From Limnomonas spitsbergensis (taxonomy: Eukaryota > Chlorophyta > Chlorophyceae > Chlamydomonadales), in assembly GCA_037349105.1 (NCBI GenBank), contig JAYJMM010000084.1:930001-994000 (forward strand): 64,000 nucleotides of DNA, in the 5' to 3' direction. Each line of letters starts with the position of its first letter. Within the stretch, counting starts at the first letter, position 1. Shown in pieces: positions 42,166-53,566 of this stretch. The translations under genes and the position numbers were made by a program. The notes below the pieces were generated by a model. It ran no database searches. It was not told the origin of the DNA and saw nothing but the letters and a program-made list of their open reading frames with translations.

Positions 42166-42319
42166 AATGGACGGAATGGCAGAATCGTCGGAATCACAGA
42201 AATGTACGATATCGCTAGCAGAATTATTCGATATTGGACAGTAATTCTGTGATTCCGTAGGAGGGAAAAAGATTCCGATTCTGGTTAAGACTGGGCAGAA
42301 TTCTACTCAAAACTTGCAA

Positions 42320-44150
42320 AATTCTGTTCAATGAGGGAAATTTCCTCGATTCCGCTGTTCAGCAGAATTTCCGGTCTTCCGCTGCTTGCTTATGGTCCGT
42401 CCTCGAGGGTGGCTTCCCTCTCCCAATACCGTCCCATACCGTGGTGCTCGCTCTGGGATGGCGTAGCGTTTGAGGATGCACTTTTACGTTGCCAAGGATT
42501 GGACCCCGGTCTGTCTGCAGAGTATCCGCTGGGCTTTGAAACCAATGTAGCAACCTCACTTGCTAAATAATATAATATGTGTATCCACGTGTGAAAAGCC
42601 CCGCCTCCATCTAAACTGTCTGTGTATCCATAATATCTCTCTTATCATTCTACACAGTCCATGTTGTACGAAGGCATCCCTTGGTACGTCTTGTACAGCC
42701 TTAGAACGAAGTAGCTGGAAGGCTACATTAAGCCATGCTTATATAACAGGCTTGGCTGTGCATGCGCCTCATGTGTCTGGTTGGGAGGCAAATATAAGGA
42801 GCAGGGGAAGCGGAACAACAGGAGAAGGCCGAAGAGAGAGGGAAATTTGGCCCCGCAGCTCCTAAAAGATTCCTAGCCTCAAGAAAATCATCCGCACCGG
42901 GTAGGGTCCCACCCATGCTCGCCAGGGTACAGCTGGTGAAAGCCTGCAGCTCTGCACATTGGGAAGTGAAACCCCGCTCTTTTCAACTAAACTAGGTTAA
43001 TTAATGACGTTGCACCTCTGGGCCATGCTGAAATGAAGCACGGCCATGGCCAACTTTGTCAGTTACGCGGTGCTTGTGTACTTTATGTTCGATATGCTAC
43101 AGGTAACAGGTATATGTATTTTTTTCTCTTCCCGGGTTTTCCTACCTTACTGCCAAATATGATAAAATTTCATTTCTTTTGTTGAGGGCTAGGATCTGGA
43201 CGGCCTGGAGTTTCTTCAGACTTCCTCTCTTTTGGGGGGGAAGCCTTTTCCCTTCTCCCCTTTCCGTCTGTTCCTTTCCTCTCTCCTTCAGTTTATTTTC
43301 CTCCCAACCACAGTCGGGCGCCCATGCGGCCAAGCTTCTTCAGCATGGCCCAGAGGTGTTATGTCATTGACCATAAGAGGTAAATGTGACACACGATGTC
43401 TCCGTTAACCTGATAGATCCGCAGAGAGCTTTCAGGAATGCCAACTAGACAGGCACATACCCTTCTCTGCCTATGTGGTACAACTCATAACCTTCTCTGC
43501 CTATGTGTTACAATTCAAACTTGTCGGGCTTGCCTATGAGTCAATAACGTTAAACCCCTGGGCCCGCTCAAAGCTCGGCCGCGTGGGCGCCCAACTGTTC
43601 AAAAGGGAGAAAAGAAGAAACTAAAAGGAAGAGGGGGGAAAAGAAGAAAAGAACAGGCCGAGAAGGCAAAGAAGACCAAGTCCGACACCTGAGTTCCACC
43701 AGAGAGTAGCCCTCAACAAAGCCTCTCATAAAAAAGTCCACAAAAGCAAGCGTATCCCACCCCTCCTTGGCCACGAGGGCGCCCTACTGATCACGAGGGA
43801 GAAGAGAAGAAACTAAAAAGGGGGCAAACAACAACAACAAAAAGGACCAAAAGAGAAGGCCGGAAGGCAAACGACGCCGGCGCCTCAGAATCCCTAGAGA
43901 CTAACCCTCAACAATGCCCACATCACAGTCCACAAAAGCAAGTGCATCCCACCCCTGCTCAGCCTGGTACAACTGGTGGAAGTTAGTGGCAGTGCCCGGA
44001 GGACCTGCCCACCCTCGCTCCCGTAACTGCTCCCTGCCACTAGGGCTTGCCTAAGAGTGTGGTGATTGTGTGTTGGTGGCTTGCCCAGGGGGGTCACTGG
44101 TTTTCACTCGCTGTCCTAGCGTATTTAGTGCATGTACCAGTTTACGGGCA
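42320..44150. other. Gene-poor block with inverted repeats
   Basis: 43281-43375 is the reverse complement of 43545-43640 (CAGTCGGGCGCCCATGCGGC against GCCGCGTGGGCGCCCAACTG), and 43781-43830 is a direct relative of the latter. Pieces near 42925, 43760 and 43950 share CATCCCACCCCTGCTC-like sequence. No gene recognised. Confidence 0.6.
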
Positions 44151-44152
44151 CA

Positions 44153-44911
44153 AGTGTCGTGGCACATGGGGGCACCCTAAGGAATGGTGGCTTAAACAAG
44201 TACTAATGAACTCTTACAAAGCTTATAGTAGGAGCTTCTCGATTCACTGCTGTAACTTAGCGAACTCAGCTCGATAACAGGTGATAGCTCTGGCTACTCA
44301 CCTGGACTTCTTCGATACTGTTGACAGGATTCCTTTAAGCCTCGACTCCTGAGGTACTTCTAGACTTCCTGGGACGATCTTGGGCGAATGTGGCCGTTGA
44401 TCTGCTGTGATGAGTCGCTTGCTTGGCGACTTCTGATGACTGAAGATATCTCTGATAAATCAGATGGTCGACTTGGAGCCACAGGAAAGGCTTTGATGTG
44501 GAGATGTGATGGTGGTGGTGTGGTAATATCCAGTTGTAAGGCTGGAGATATGCCTTGTTAAGAGGCAGGAATAACTCTAATTGCTGCAGATAGTCGACTG
44601 TTGGCCTAGATGCTCTGCCAGCTTCGTATTGGAGACTTGTTGATGCTTATAGGGTCGCTGTTGGCCTAGATGCTCTGCCAGTTTCCACTTTGATGACGAT
44701 TAACTTGCAGAAGCGATATTCAAGAACAATAGCTGAGAACGTTAAGAGTCTATTGAAGGCCGTGAAATCACAGTAAGAAAGAAAAAGTAAAGGACCCAGT
44801 GAGTACGGGATCCTCTAAGACGGCAAACACACATGTTCAAGTCCACACATAACTTCCAACCGAAAAGCGGTTGGCGCGGTCAAATGCACGGTGCAGTCAT
44901 ACGTCGTGACA
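44153..44911 (-). mobile_element. LTR, copy 1
   Basis: On the minus strand it starts TGTCACGACGTATG and ends GTGCCACGACA, with short inverted TGTC...GACA termini. About 720 bp (44192-44911) is a direct repeat of 45829-46565. Just beyond its start, 44912-44956 repeats the LTR end again (TGCACCCCTGTGCCGCGACA), so LTRs abut in tandem. Confidence 0.75.
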
Positions 44912-44976
44912 GCTGTCGCGGCACAGGGGTGCACCCTAAGGAATGGGTGCACCAAGCGAAAAGAATACAAGACATT

Positions 44977-45828
44977 CCCCCCCCAGATCGAAAATCACTG
45001 GAGGTGGTTATTTGCAAAAACGACAGTGATTAAGAACTGCGTCTTGTTAACTATCTCACACATCTCAAGGGAATATAACCTTCGGACATACCGTAATGAG
45101 CACGCTTGTGGCTTTTACGCGTGAAACTCCCACAGAACGTCTTTTGGACCTCTTCAGCTGAAGAGCCCAGTCTCCTAGCCATTGCTGTTCGCCCTTTAAC
45201 AGACTACGTCAGCTCTCTGATGCCACCTTACTAACGGTAGACACCCTATACAAAACTTCTCAACCCCTTCGAGGACTTTAAACCCCGTCAAAAAATGAAA
45301 AACGATGAGGATGTCTATAGGCTCGTGCCTAGAAATATGAGATGCCACCTCACGGTAGACACCTTCTAACTAGCTGAGACAATGCGTAACATGCATTGGC
45401 TTCCCTCCCCAGATATTGAAAACTTCGCATAATTGTTTGCTTGTTTTTGTTTGTAACCACATACCGCCCTGGGGTATACAGTTGAGCGAATACAATAATG
45501 CTCCCCATCTTGAGACGCATCGTGTCGTACATCTTTAACTCCATCTTCAGCTCCATCTTCAGCTCATCCTTCAGCTGATTCCTTCCACACCATCCTTCCA
45601 CCACCAGTCGCCGCATCCACCACCACCAGCGCTGTCCTATTTCCCAGCTCAAGTGAGATCTCCAAGCGCTATCCTATTTCCCAGCTCCAGTGAGCTCTAG
45701 CGTAACTCCAATCCAAATCCAGAATCTCTCTCTCCCCCCCGCCCCAGATCCAGTGCAGATCCAGTGCAGATCCAGTGCAGATCTAGCTCCTTCCGCGGCC
45801 CTGCATTGCTCACATATCACATATCACA
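44977..45828. other. Between the two LTR copies: no coding domain
   Basis: A minus-strand GATCTGGGGGGGGAATGTC motif at 44987 (possible polypurine tract followed by TG) and duplicated CACGGTAGACACC pieces at 45232 and 45352. No gag or pol frame. Confidence 0.5.
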
Positions 45829-46565
45829 TTAAACAAGTACTAATAAACTCTTACATAGCTTATAGTAGGAGCTTCTCGATCCACTGCTGTAACTCAGTGA
45901 ACTCAGCTCGATAACAGGTGATAGCTCTTGCTACTTCACCTGGACTTCTTCGATACTGTTAGTTGACAAGATCTCGTAAAGCCTCGACTTCTGAGGTACT
46001 TCTAGACTTCTTGGGACGACCTTGGGCGAATGTGGCCGTTGATCTGCTGTGGTGAGTCGCTTGCTTGCCAGGCGACTTCTGGTGACTGAAGATATCTCTG
46101 ATGAATCAGATGGTCGACTTGGAGCCAAAGGAAAGGCTGTAGGTTGGAGATGTGACGGTGGGTTGGTGGTAATATCCAGCTGTAAGGCTGGAGATATGCC
46201 TTGTTAAGAGGCAGGAATAACTCTAATTGCTGCAGATAGTCGACTGTTGGCCTAGATGCTCTGCCAGCTTCGTATCAGGAGACTTGTTGATGCTTATAGG
46301 GTCGCTGTTGGCCTAGCTGCTCTGCCAGTTTCCCCTTAGTAAGACTTGGATTGACGATTAACTTGCAGATCGATAATCAGGAACAATAGCTAGAAACGTT
46401 AAGAGTCTATTGAAGGCCGTGAAATCACAGTAAGAAAGAAAAAGTAAAGGACCCAGTTCGGGATCCTCTAAGACGGCAAACACACTTGTTCAGGTTCACA
46501 CATAACTTCCAACCGAAAAAGCAGTTGTCGCAGTCAAACGCACGGTGCAGTCATACGTCGTGACA
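45829..46565 (-). mobile_element. LTR, copy 2 (direct repeat of copy 1)
   Basis: Same order of blocks as copy 1, including AGTAGGAGCTTCTCGAT, GTTGGCCTAGATGCTCTGCC twice, and TCATACGTCGTGACA at the end. Small indels separate the copies. The TGTCACGACG start cuts into a PHD-coding remnant. Confidence 0.75.
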
Positions 46566-47720
46566 CAATAACCAACAGGGACAGAAGTAAGCTGTGGCAC
46601 AAAACAGTATGTGTGAGTGCCTCGACCATAGTTACCGCACAGAATCATGGTCTTAGCATTATCTGGCAACAGGCATCTCTGGAAAGGGAAGTCTAGTGCC
46701 GGCTTTTGCCATCTACTGGAAGGAGGTAACAGTCCATCTATGGGCAAGTGACATGGTGCGCAATTAATCGCGTTCTCAGCCACAGTTACCCCATTGCGAC
46801 CAAACAGGACAATCACTCCGCTTTTGCACACGTCAAACACCCGTAACACGTAGGGTCTTGCTGTTGAATGCAGCCAGTTCTCATGCATCCCGTACATACA
46901 CAAACTGCCCCTCGGTAAACTTAGCTATCGATGGAAGATAGCCGCCACTGAGGTGCCTTGCGTATCGCAGGGTGTCCCGCTGTTGAGCCACCAGAAGATT
47001 CTGGCCGACTATAACTCCGTTCTGGGCTAGCAGATCAGAGCGAAACAGTAAAGTTCAGCAGCAGCATCCAGGTAATCCACTGCCTGATCCCCGCTCAACC
47101 TATCCATGATAGCGGGAGGGATGACCGGTTCACAGGAAAACAGCGGCTGGTAGGGACTCATCAGAGTGCTGGCATGCTTGGTGTCTCGGTACCCGAGTGC
47201 TATCCATGGCACATACATGTCCCATGTTCTGCACAGTCACATAAGTGTTTCATGATCAGGAGACTCAGATGCATACCATCCTTGTTGAGCATTCTGCGCG
47301 GTATGACAGTAGCTCATGCAACAATTGGTATGCAAGCCTTGACAGACCTCATGGCTCTAGGTTCGGCAGCGAGGGCCTGAGCTGAATACAAAAGATCATG
47401 GTGGCTTTAGCAATCAGTGGCGCGAAGCCAACGCCGATTGCTAGGATGATCTTCCTTCCCCCCCCCAGCTCAGAGCACAAAGCAACGAAGCTGAAGATGA
47501 GAACGAAGCTGGCTATGGCAGCACAGATCTTAACCAAACCAGTAAATGACAGCAAAGCATGAATCGTCCGGAAATAAAATTTCCTGACAATGCATGATAG
47601 AAACACCAGGGAGGCGGGTGGGCACGGAATGACCCTGATAAACCCCAGGTGGCGTGCTATGTTGTTGGTACCAACATTATCAAGAGACACAGAATTTCTC
47701 ACTCGGGCTGCTGAACCCAA
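46496..47720 (-). pseudogene. Ty3/Gypsy-like retroelement remnant: methyltransferase tail, integrase end, PHD finger
   Basis: Read on the minus strand. 47230-47027: integrase core end (WIALGYRDTKHASTLMSPYQ...EPVIPPAI). After a one-base frame change near 47045 comes AQQRDTLRYARHLSGGYLPS, the usual integrase-to-tail linker. An in-frame stop lies near 46890; then ARPYVLRVFDV, CAPCHLPIDG and a PHD-like finger (CLLPDNAKTMILCGNYGRGT) whose last Cys falls at the LTR boundary. Upstream, 47600-47385 ends in GAGCTGGGGGGG and TTGTATTCAG|CTCAGGCCCTCGCTGCC, parallel to the junction at 51000-50905 of the better copy, so it is a second decayed copy of that element with a deletion. Non-functional. Confidence 0.7.
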
Positions 47721-47729
47721 GAATGAAAC

Positions 47730-48340
47730 AAGAATTTCACAAATTCAGTAGATGTTTAGCGCTGAACCATGCTGTACATAATTAAATAACAGTCAGAGAA
47801 TACTTTTGCATGGCAAATGTTCAAATTTAATTCTCAGCGAGGTCAACAAACTGCAAATGCTCAAACTGTGCGAGTTCCAGCTGGTGAACGGAAGTCACAT
47901 GGAGATAACGCATATTCTGCACAGCATACCATGAGTGCAACCCATGCAACTTGCTTCAACCAGGTGCTGCTCAGGGATGGTAAGCCAAACTGGACACCTG
48001 CTGGCAGAGGGAACAAAGCATGTCTTGTCAGGCAGCGAACTCATGCGATCAAACAGAAGCAGCGAGAAATATATAGCAGATTTGACGGCTGAATTTAAAT
48101 GTTACAAGAAATCAGACGCTGGTTTGGGGGCTGTGATGCTACCAGTTATCTGGCCTGTGCAAGCAAGGGAAAGCCAAACAAGGCAAAGCACAACCATGGC
48201 CTGGTTTTCAAAAAGGCCAGGCCACTTCTGAATGCTGATTACGGTGTTCGGCTTTTTTTTTAATAGGTGACATGTACTGCTGTGAAGGTAGCAGATGCAT
48301 GCGGCTCGGGTTTTCTTCATGAAGTAAAAATTGAAACACA
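47730..48340. other. No recognised gene
   Basis: Open plus-strand frames (e.g. 47817-48092) lack recognisable domains. Confidence 0.4.
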
Positions 48341-48344
48341 TTAA

Positions 48345-48640
48345 CATGATTTACCATTTAAAATCTGATTCACAGATCTGCAGTTCAAAATCTGACTCAA
48401 GATCTGCAGGTCAGGATCTGATCCAAAATTAGCAGGTCAGGTTTTGGATTTCATGACATGAGCATGTTGATCTGGATTTCAAGATCTGCATTTAAGTGAG
48501 TGCAATTTTAAGAGTTGCAGTTTATAACACGCAATTTAGCTCTGCTATGTTTTAGGATATGCAGCATTAGCTCTGCATGTTTTAAAATCTGCATTTCTAG
48601 ATCTGCAGACTAGATCTGTCACGAGGCAGCAGTGAACATG
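48345..48640. repeat. AGATCTGCA-rich degenerate satellite, block 1
   Basis: Repeated AAAATCTGATTC, GATCTGCAGGTCAG and AGATCTGCA words, plus TTTTAAGAGTTGCAGTTT, which recurs in block 3 near 63000. Confidence 0.75.
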
Positions 48641-49374
48641 AAGTTTCACTGCGCACAGAAGACACTCCCCCCCCAGTCCGACCTTCATAATGCAAGAGCT
48701 TAATTAAGGGAGGACTGTATAAGTACCTCCCTGGCCAATTTCGCAGGATGAAAACCCCAGTGGGGAAACCCTGACGGCCATAATAAAGGACTGTAAACTG
48801 TTACCTTTCAAAAATGCTATGGAGGTTTACGATCCATAGCATGTAATCCTGTGGTTGTGCAGTAGGCTACGTGGCGTTATGGGGCACGACATTGACGGTC
48901 AAAAGGAAGCCCTCTTGCCAACATAACGTCTGCACTCAAACACCACAAGATTCTCCCCCCCAGCTCTTGACACTATCAGCTTCCCCGCCAACGCCCGTGT
49001 CGATTGTCCCATCAGTCCATCCCTCGCCAGCCGACCACGGCTCCAAGGCTCCACTCCACGACGCGTCCTTTATTGGCAGGCCTACCTATCCAGGTACTCT
49101 ATCCCTCTTCGCGTTATGCGCCCCAGACCACTATTTGACTCAACTCGCTTTATGCGCCCCGGGCAATCCCACGCGTGCACGCGTCTCCTGCACCCTACGT
49201 GCTCCTCCACTCCACTCTCTGATGCACTAGACCTGCCAGCGTTAACGCCCCGACTAGATCTCCTCAATTCCCCTCTGCTGCGCAGATTTCTCACACTAAT
49301 ATCTCCCATTGTCCCCAAATTCCCCTCTAATCCTGCTGACTACCCCCAAATCAACGCACCCGGGCTATCACTCA

Positions 49375-50910
49375 CTATCGCAGCATGCGCCCCATGACCT
49401 CCCGTGACGCAAAGACCAGAATCCACACCCTAGGCCCAGCCCCACTTCCTTCCCCAGACCCTCCAGACACCGCCTTAATGGCCATCCTCCCCTGCAACTG
49501 TAGTTGCCAGAGCCGCTCAAACCTTGCCGGAGAACACTTCAGAAAACTAACCGCTACCAAGCAGCAGACCACGTGTGGGACTGCGTGTACTGCGACAGCG
49601 AGCACAATGTCCTCGAGTGCTGCCGCTGGGTGGACAATGATGACGTGGAGACCGTGATGCTTCCTCAGAAACCGATACGAGGCGGGCTGCATGGGGTCCA
49701 AGTGATAATCCGTCCTGCCCGCGGGGTCGTTGCAGTTGGTGATGACACCTGGCCATCGGTTCTCCAGCATGGCAACAGAAACACGGGGCTCAGAACACAT
49801 AAGCACGACGCTGGGAGAGAGACTGAAATCAACAGCGGCGCACAGCACATCACATTCAATGACAGATAATGGCGACCACCCTAGCAGCGCGGTTCTTGGA
49901 TCACGGTTTAACTCGGTAATGATTAACTCGACTGCAACGTCTCGTCCTGCCCATAATCCTGGCATCAGCCACATCAATCCATCGCGGACACCGTCCTTAG
50001 TGGTCCAGTCGAGAAACATCGCGGGTGAGCATTGATCAGGTACCGTCGTGAGATGGGTTTGCAACCACAACGGAAGACGGCTTACCCGAGCTGGCCGGCC
50101 ACTCGGTGGTCTCAGTGGAACGGTGGTCGTGGCGGGTGCCGCTGACTGAGAAGATTCACCGTCCGGGGAGGACGTGTGATCCTCTGGCGGCCTTACCATC
50201 ACCCGCGGGGGTGATGGCGGTTCGCAAGCCTGTGCAATATGGAGTTGCTGGCTGGTCCGGCCCGATGACGGAACTGCTGACGATGCTCGTGGTGCTGAGG
50301 GAGGCCGCGGCCGTAGGACCGGCCGCGGCGCAGGGCTCCGCCAAGGTGCGGCTTGCGGCCGTGGCGCTGGTAGCGGTGGTGATGGGCTGACTTGCTGTGG
50401 CTTGAGCGATACCTTTTTGGCTCTGGGTTTCTCCTCGGTCATAGCCTGTTCCCTTAACGTCAGTAGAGCTGGGGTGCCAGCACCAAGTGCCTTGCACTGT
50501 TCGCAGACCCAGCTGCCCTTCGGAACCCTGCTCAAAGGTGGATTCATGCAGTAAGTATGACAACCTCGGTTACATGAATCACACAGGACAAGCAGCCTGT
50601 CAACGTCTGGCAACAGGCACACCTCACACGGCGTATCCAAAGAAGGGCGCAGATATTGCAAAGACGGCCCTCTCGGTACGCGCTTAAGTCCCCCCCCAGG
50701 CATGCGCTTGTGCAACTGTTGATTGACAGTCCGCTCAAAATGCGATGATCGCCTGAAGATCATGCGGCGTTCAGTGGCCGTACTCTGGTCTAGACTATCT
50801 GGGTCAGGGTGCTGCAAGTACTGCATGACAGCAGAGTCCAGCCAGACATCTAGATGGTTCAAGGGGTCAGGGCAGTTACACAACTCTTCGTCCTCAGCTG
50901 CCAGGGCCTG
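49375..50910 (-). pseudogene. Retroelement polyprotein remnant: integrase Zn-region start, PHD finger, Pro-rich linker, degenerate methyltransferase-like end
   Basis: A 500-codon open frame. Residues ~10-70 (LDVWLDSAVMQYLQ ... ERRMIFRRSSHFE) resemble the stretch before the integrase zinc-binding domain in algal Gypsy elements. It then passes directly into a canonical PHD finger (CEVCLLPDVDRLLVLCDSCN, then CHTYC ... WVCEQC; C4HC3). The integrase core is missing, so this is an in-frame internal deletion. A Pro/Ser-rich linker (about residues 150-270) follows. A last third of about 220 residues (WSPLSVIECDVLCAAVDFSL ... YHLDPMQPASYRF ... PRVWILVFA) is similar in layout to adenine-methyltransferase-like domains of such elements. 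The catalytic PPF/NPPY-type motif is not evident (VHPAAALEDI at the expected place). PHD fingers read histone tails and may guide integration. A TTTTTCAG acceptor precedes the frame at about 50914. Confidence is high for PHD, low for the last domain. Confidence 0.65.
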
Positions 50911-50934
50911 GGCTGACTGAAAAATCAGGGAGGA

Positions 50935-51503
50935 TCATGCACAGATCCTGTCATGCAATTCCTGATGCTCCTGATTGCTCTCCCCCCCCAGCTCAGGACC
51001 AGGCATGGCTTCAACCGAAGTCGTGAAAGAAATGGGCCCGCGGTCACAGGTGAGACGGATGGCAAGACCAGTTGCTATCAAGTGACTCACCGAGTTCGCG
51101 TCAAATGCACTGCCAGTCAGGTTGTGCCTGGCGGCAAAGAAATACCTGGCGCAGCAGTGCAATTATCCATGTAACCCATGCAGCGTTCTCTCTCCAAAAT
51201 AGTGAGGTCAGATAGGCCGCGGTCACTGTCGATTACCAGTCCCCGACCAGCAGGGCCGAGCGCTCCAGGTGCGCTGTAAGCCCATGAGTGCTCAGCGGCA
51301 AACTCGTCCTTCAAGGAAACACTGCCACCCACTTGGAGTAGCACTCGATCGCTTTCGACGCGAGATCTGCGGGGAAGGGATGAACCGGGGACATAGCTTG
51401 AGTCAAGACTCATAAGATTATTTAAACATGAGCCATGTGGACACAGCCTGGTCATGGACATGGTGAGGTTTTGGAGCTCCACTCCATCTAAGCAACCTGC
51501 CAA
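50935..51503 (-). pseudogene. C5-cytosine-methyltransferase-like C-terminal fragment (retroelement-borne)
   Basis: Two overlapping minus-strand frames joined by one frameshift near 51150. The first carries VPGSSLPRRSR, GRGLVIDSDRGLSDLTILER and ERCMGYMDNCTAAPG; the second RHNLTGSAFDANSVSHLIA. The ERE-xxMGY and LTG-x-AFD-x-x-SV-x-x-L pair matches motifs IX-X of C5 DNA methyltransferases in the form seen in algal Gypsy polyproteins. Catalytic motifs IV (PC) and VI are not in the window, so it is a fragment. It lies immediately upstream of the integrase/PHD frame on the same strand and so belongs to the same element. Confidence 0.5.
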
Positions 51504-51689
51504 AGGCCGCCCAGACCACCTGCTGGCGGTTGGGACACTATTTCCTGAAAGCGTGGTCCAAATACATGTCGGGTTAAAAGCGCTCAGAGCGCTAGTCAGA
51601 CTGTGGGACTATTGAAGGAGAACATGTCAGACATAGCAACGCACGACACGGAGTGGGACGGGGGTCTACAACACGGAACATCTATAACC

Positions 51690-52640
51690 CTTGAGATCTG
51701 CAAGTCAAGATCAGCATCACAGCAGATCTGAATGCAAGATCTGTATCACTACAGATCTAATATCAGGAGCTGCAAGTCAAGTCCCTCAGGTCAAGATCTG
51801 CATCATTGCAGAACTGGAAGTCACGATCTGCAAGCCAGAATATAATTTACAGGCAATGTCAAGATCTGCACCACAACAGATATGCAGTTTACTGGCGAAG
51901 TCAAGATCTGCAATACAGCAGATCGGCAATGCATGATGTGCAAATCAGGATCTGAATCACTGCAAATCTACTTATCTGGATCTGCAAGTCATAACATGCG
52001 GGTCAAGATCTGCATCATTAACGATCTGCAAGGCAAGATCTGTATCACAACAGATCTACTATCAGGAGCTGGAAATCAAGTCCCTCAGGTCAAGATCTGC
52101 ATCGTTGCAGATCTGTAAGTCAAGACCTGCAAGTCAGAATTTAATTTACTGGCAATGTCAAGATCTGCACCAAAACAGATTTGCAGTTTACCGGCGAAGT
52201 CAAGATCTGCAACACAGCAGATCGGCAATTCAGCAGATCGGCAATGCATGATCTGCAAGTCAGGATCTGAATCACTGCAAATCTACTTATCTGGATCTGC
52301 AAGTCATAACATGCGGGTCAAGATCTGCATAATTAACGATCTGCAAGGCAAGATCTGTATCACAACAGATCTACTATCAGGAGCTGCAAGTCAAGTCCCT
52401 CAGGTCAAGATCTGCATCGTTGCAGATCTGTAAGTCAAGACCCGCGAGTCAGAAAATCCAGCACAAGCGAACAGCAAGACTGCGTTATACAGCATTCGAG
52501 ATCCACATCACTCGAGATCTGCAGATCAAGATCTGTACTGAAGATCTACATCGCTCAAGATCTGTAGGTCCAGATCTGCAACACTGGGCATCTGTAATGC
52601 CAGATCTGCACCATGCAATCAGGACATGCAAGTCAGGTCC
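51690..52640. repeat. AGATCTGCA-rich satellite, block 2, with a ~350-bp higher-order repeat
   Basis: Dense (C)AAGATCTGCA(T/A) words. A longer period is visible: 51860-52130 and 52160-52430 share, in order, AGTTTACTGGCGAAGTCAAG, GATCGGCAATGCATGAT, AATCTACTTATCTGGATCTG, ACATGCGGGTCAAGATCTGC and CAGGAGCTG. Confidence 0.9.
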
Positions 52641-52669
52641 GGAGGCGCTCAAGGCATGCGCGTGAAGAT

Positions 52670-53560
52670 ACGAACAATTAAATCACGGGAGACTCGGAAC
52701 TCTTGGTGAGCATGCGAGCAGAACTCAGGTGGCTAGTGGCTACGCCAATACCGATCATGGTGAACGACCAATAGTCAGCGCCACACGCCGTTGCGCCGGC
52801 GCTGATAACCTAGTCTCCTCAGTTGACCGTGACGACCATGATGGCACCAGCCCCCGTAGCTGCCACGTCCGCTGTGCAAGATCCCGAACCAGCAGTAGGT
52901 CCGCTGATCAGTTGGCTCTGTGCATGGGAGCAACACGTTTTTTTTTTTTTTTCATTTTTTTTTTCTTCCAGAATAAAATGCAAGTAGACAAGAAATCAGG
53001 ACAGACCTACTGTCCCCCCCCAACCTGAGCCAAGCACATCGTTGGAGAGGGTTGCAAGCAATAAGGGCAAGACGGATTTCCTGGAAATAAAATAAAAGCT
53101 ACACTCCGTATCGCATGTGCAAACTGTCAGGCACATGCTGACAGGTGTGTATAGCGGCGGTACTGGCGCGTGACTAGGCGCATGCTGACAGGTGTACCAG
53201 AAATATGATATGACAGATCACCGAGCAAGCACCGACACGTGTGAACTGTGAACAACAAGGTTGCACCACAAGTGTTAAGTGGCAGGTGATCTAGATGGTT
53301 GCACTGCAAGACATGTGTGTGCTCCCGCATAGGATGGGTAGAAGAGCAAAATATCAGGGGAGATCTTTTCAATAACTAGGTGTGACATGCGGAACCCACC
53401 ACTGAAGTCCTTTTCAAAGGATTGATCATGAGCCACGCTTGGGGCAGGGAACCTGGAGAACCCACATACCTCAAGCTGGCAGTGAACTTGCTTAAACCAT
53501 AGAAAGCATCGGCTTTCCACATTACAGGAGGTGCGGCTTGCGTCGATCACCCGCGGCCAG
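52670..53560. other. No recognised gene; poly-T tract
   Basis: Poly-T run at 52930-52975. Duplicate GCACATGCTGACAGGTGTGT / GCGCATGCTGACAGGTGTAC at 53131 and 53179. Confidence 0.5.
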
Positions 53561-53566
53561 GACGTC

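Noticed and set aside
41530..42252. Several 80-150-codon frames with repeated NGRNSRMGVGG motifs
   Set aside because: Translation of the 56-bp satellite; frames shift from unit to unit.
47460..47600. Apparent membrane segment (FTGLVKICAAIASFVLIFSF) on the minus strand
   Set aside because: Position and flanks match the diverged methyltransferase tail of the second retroelement copy; hydrophobicity is probably accidental.
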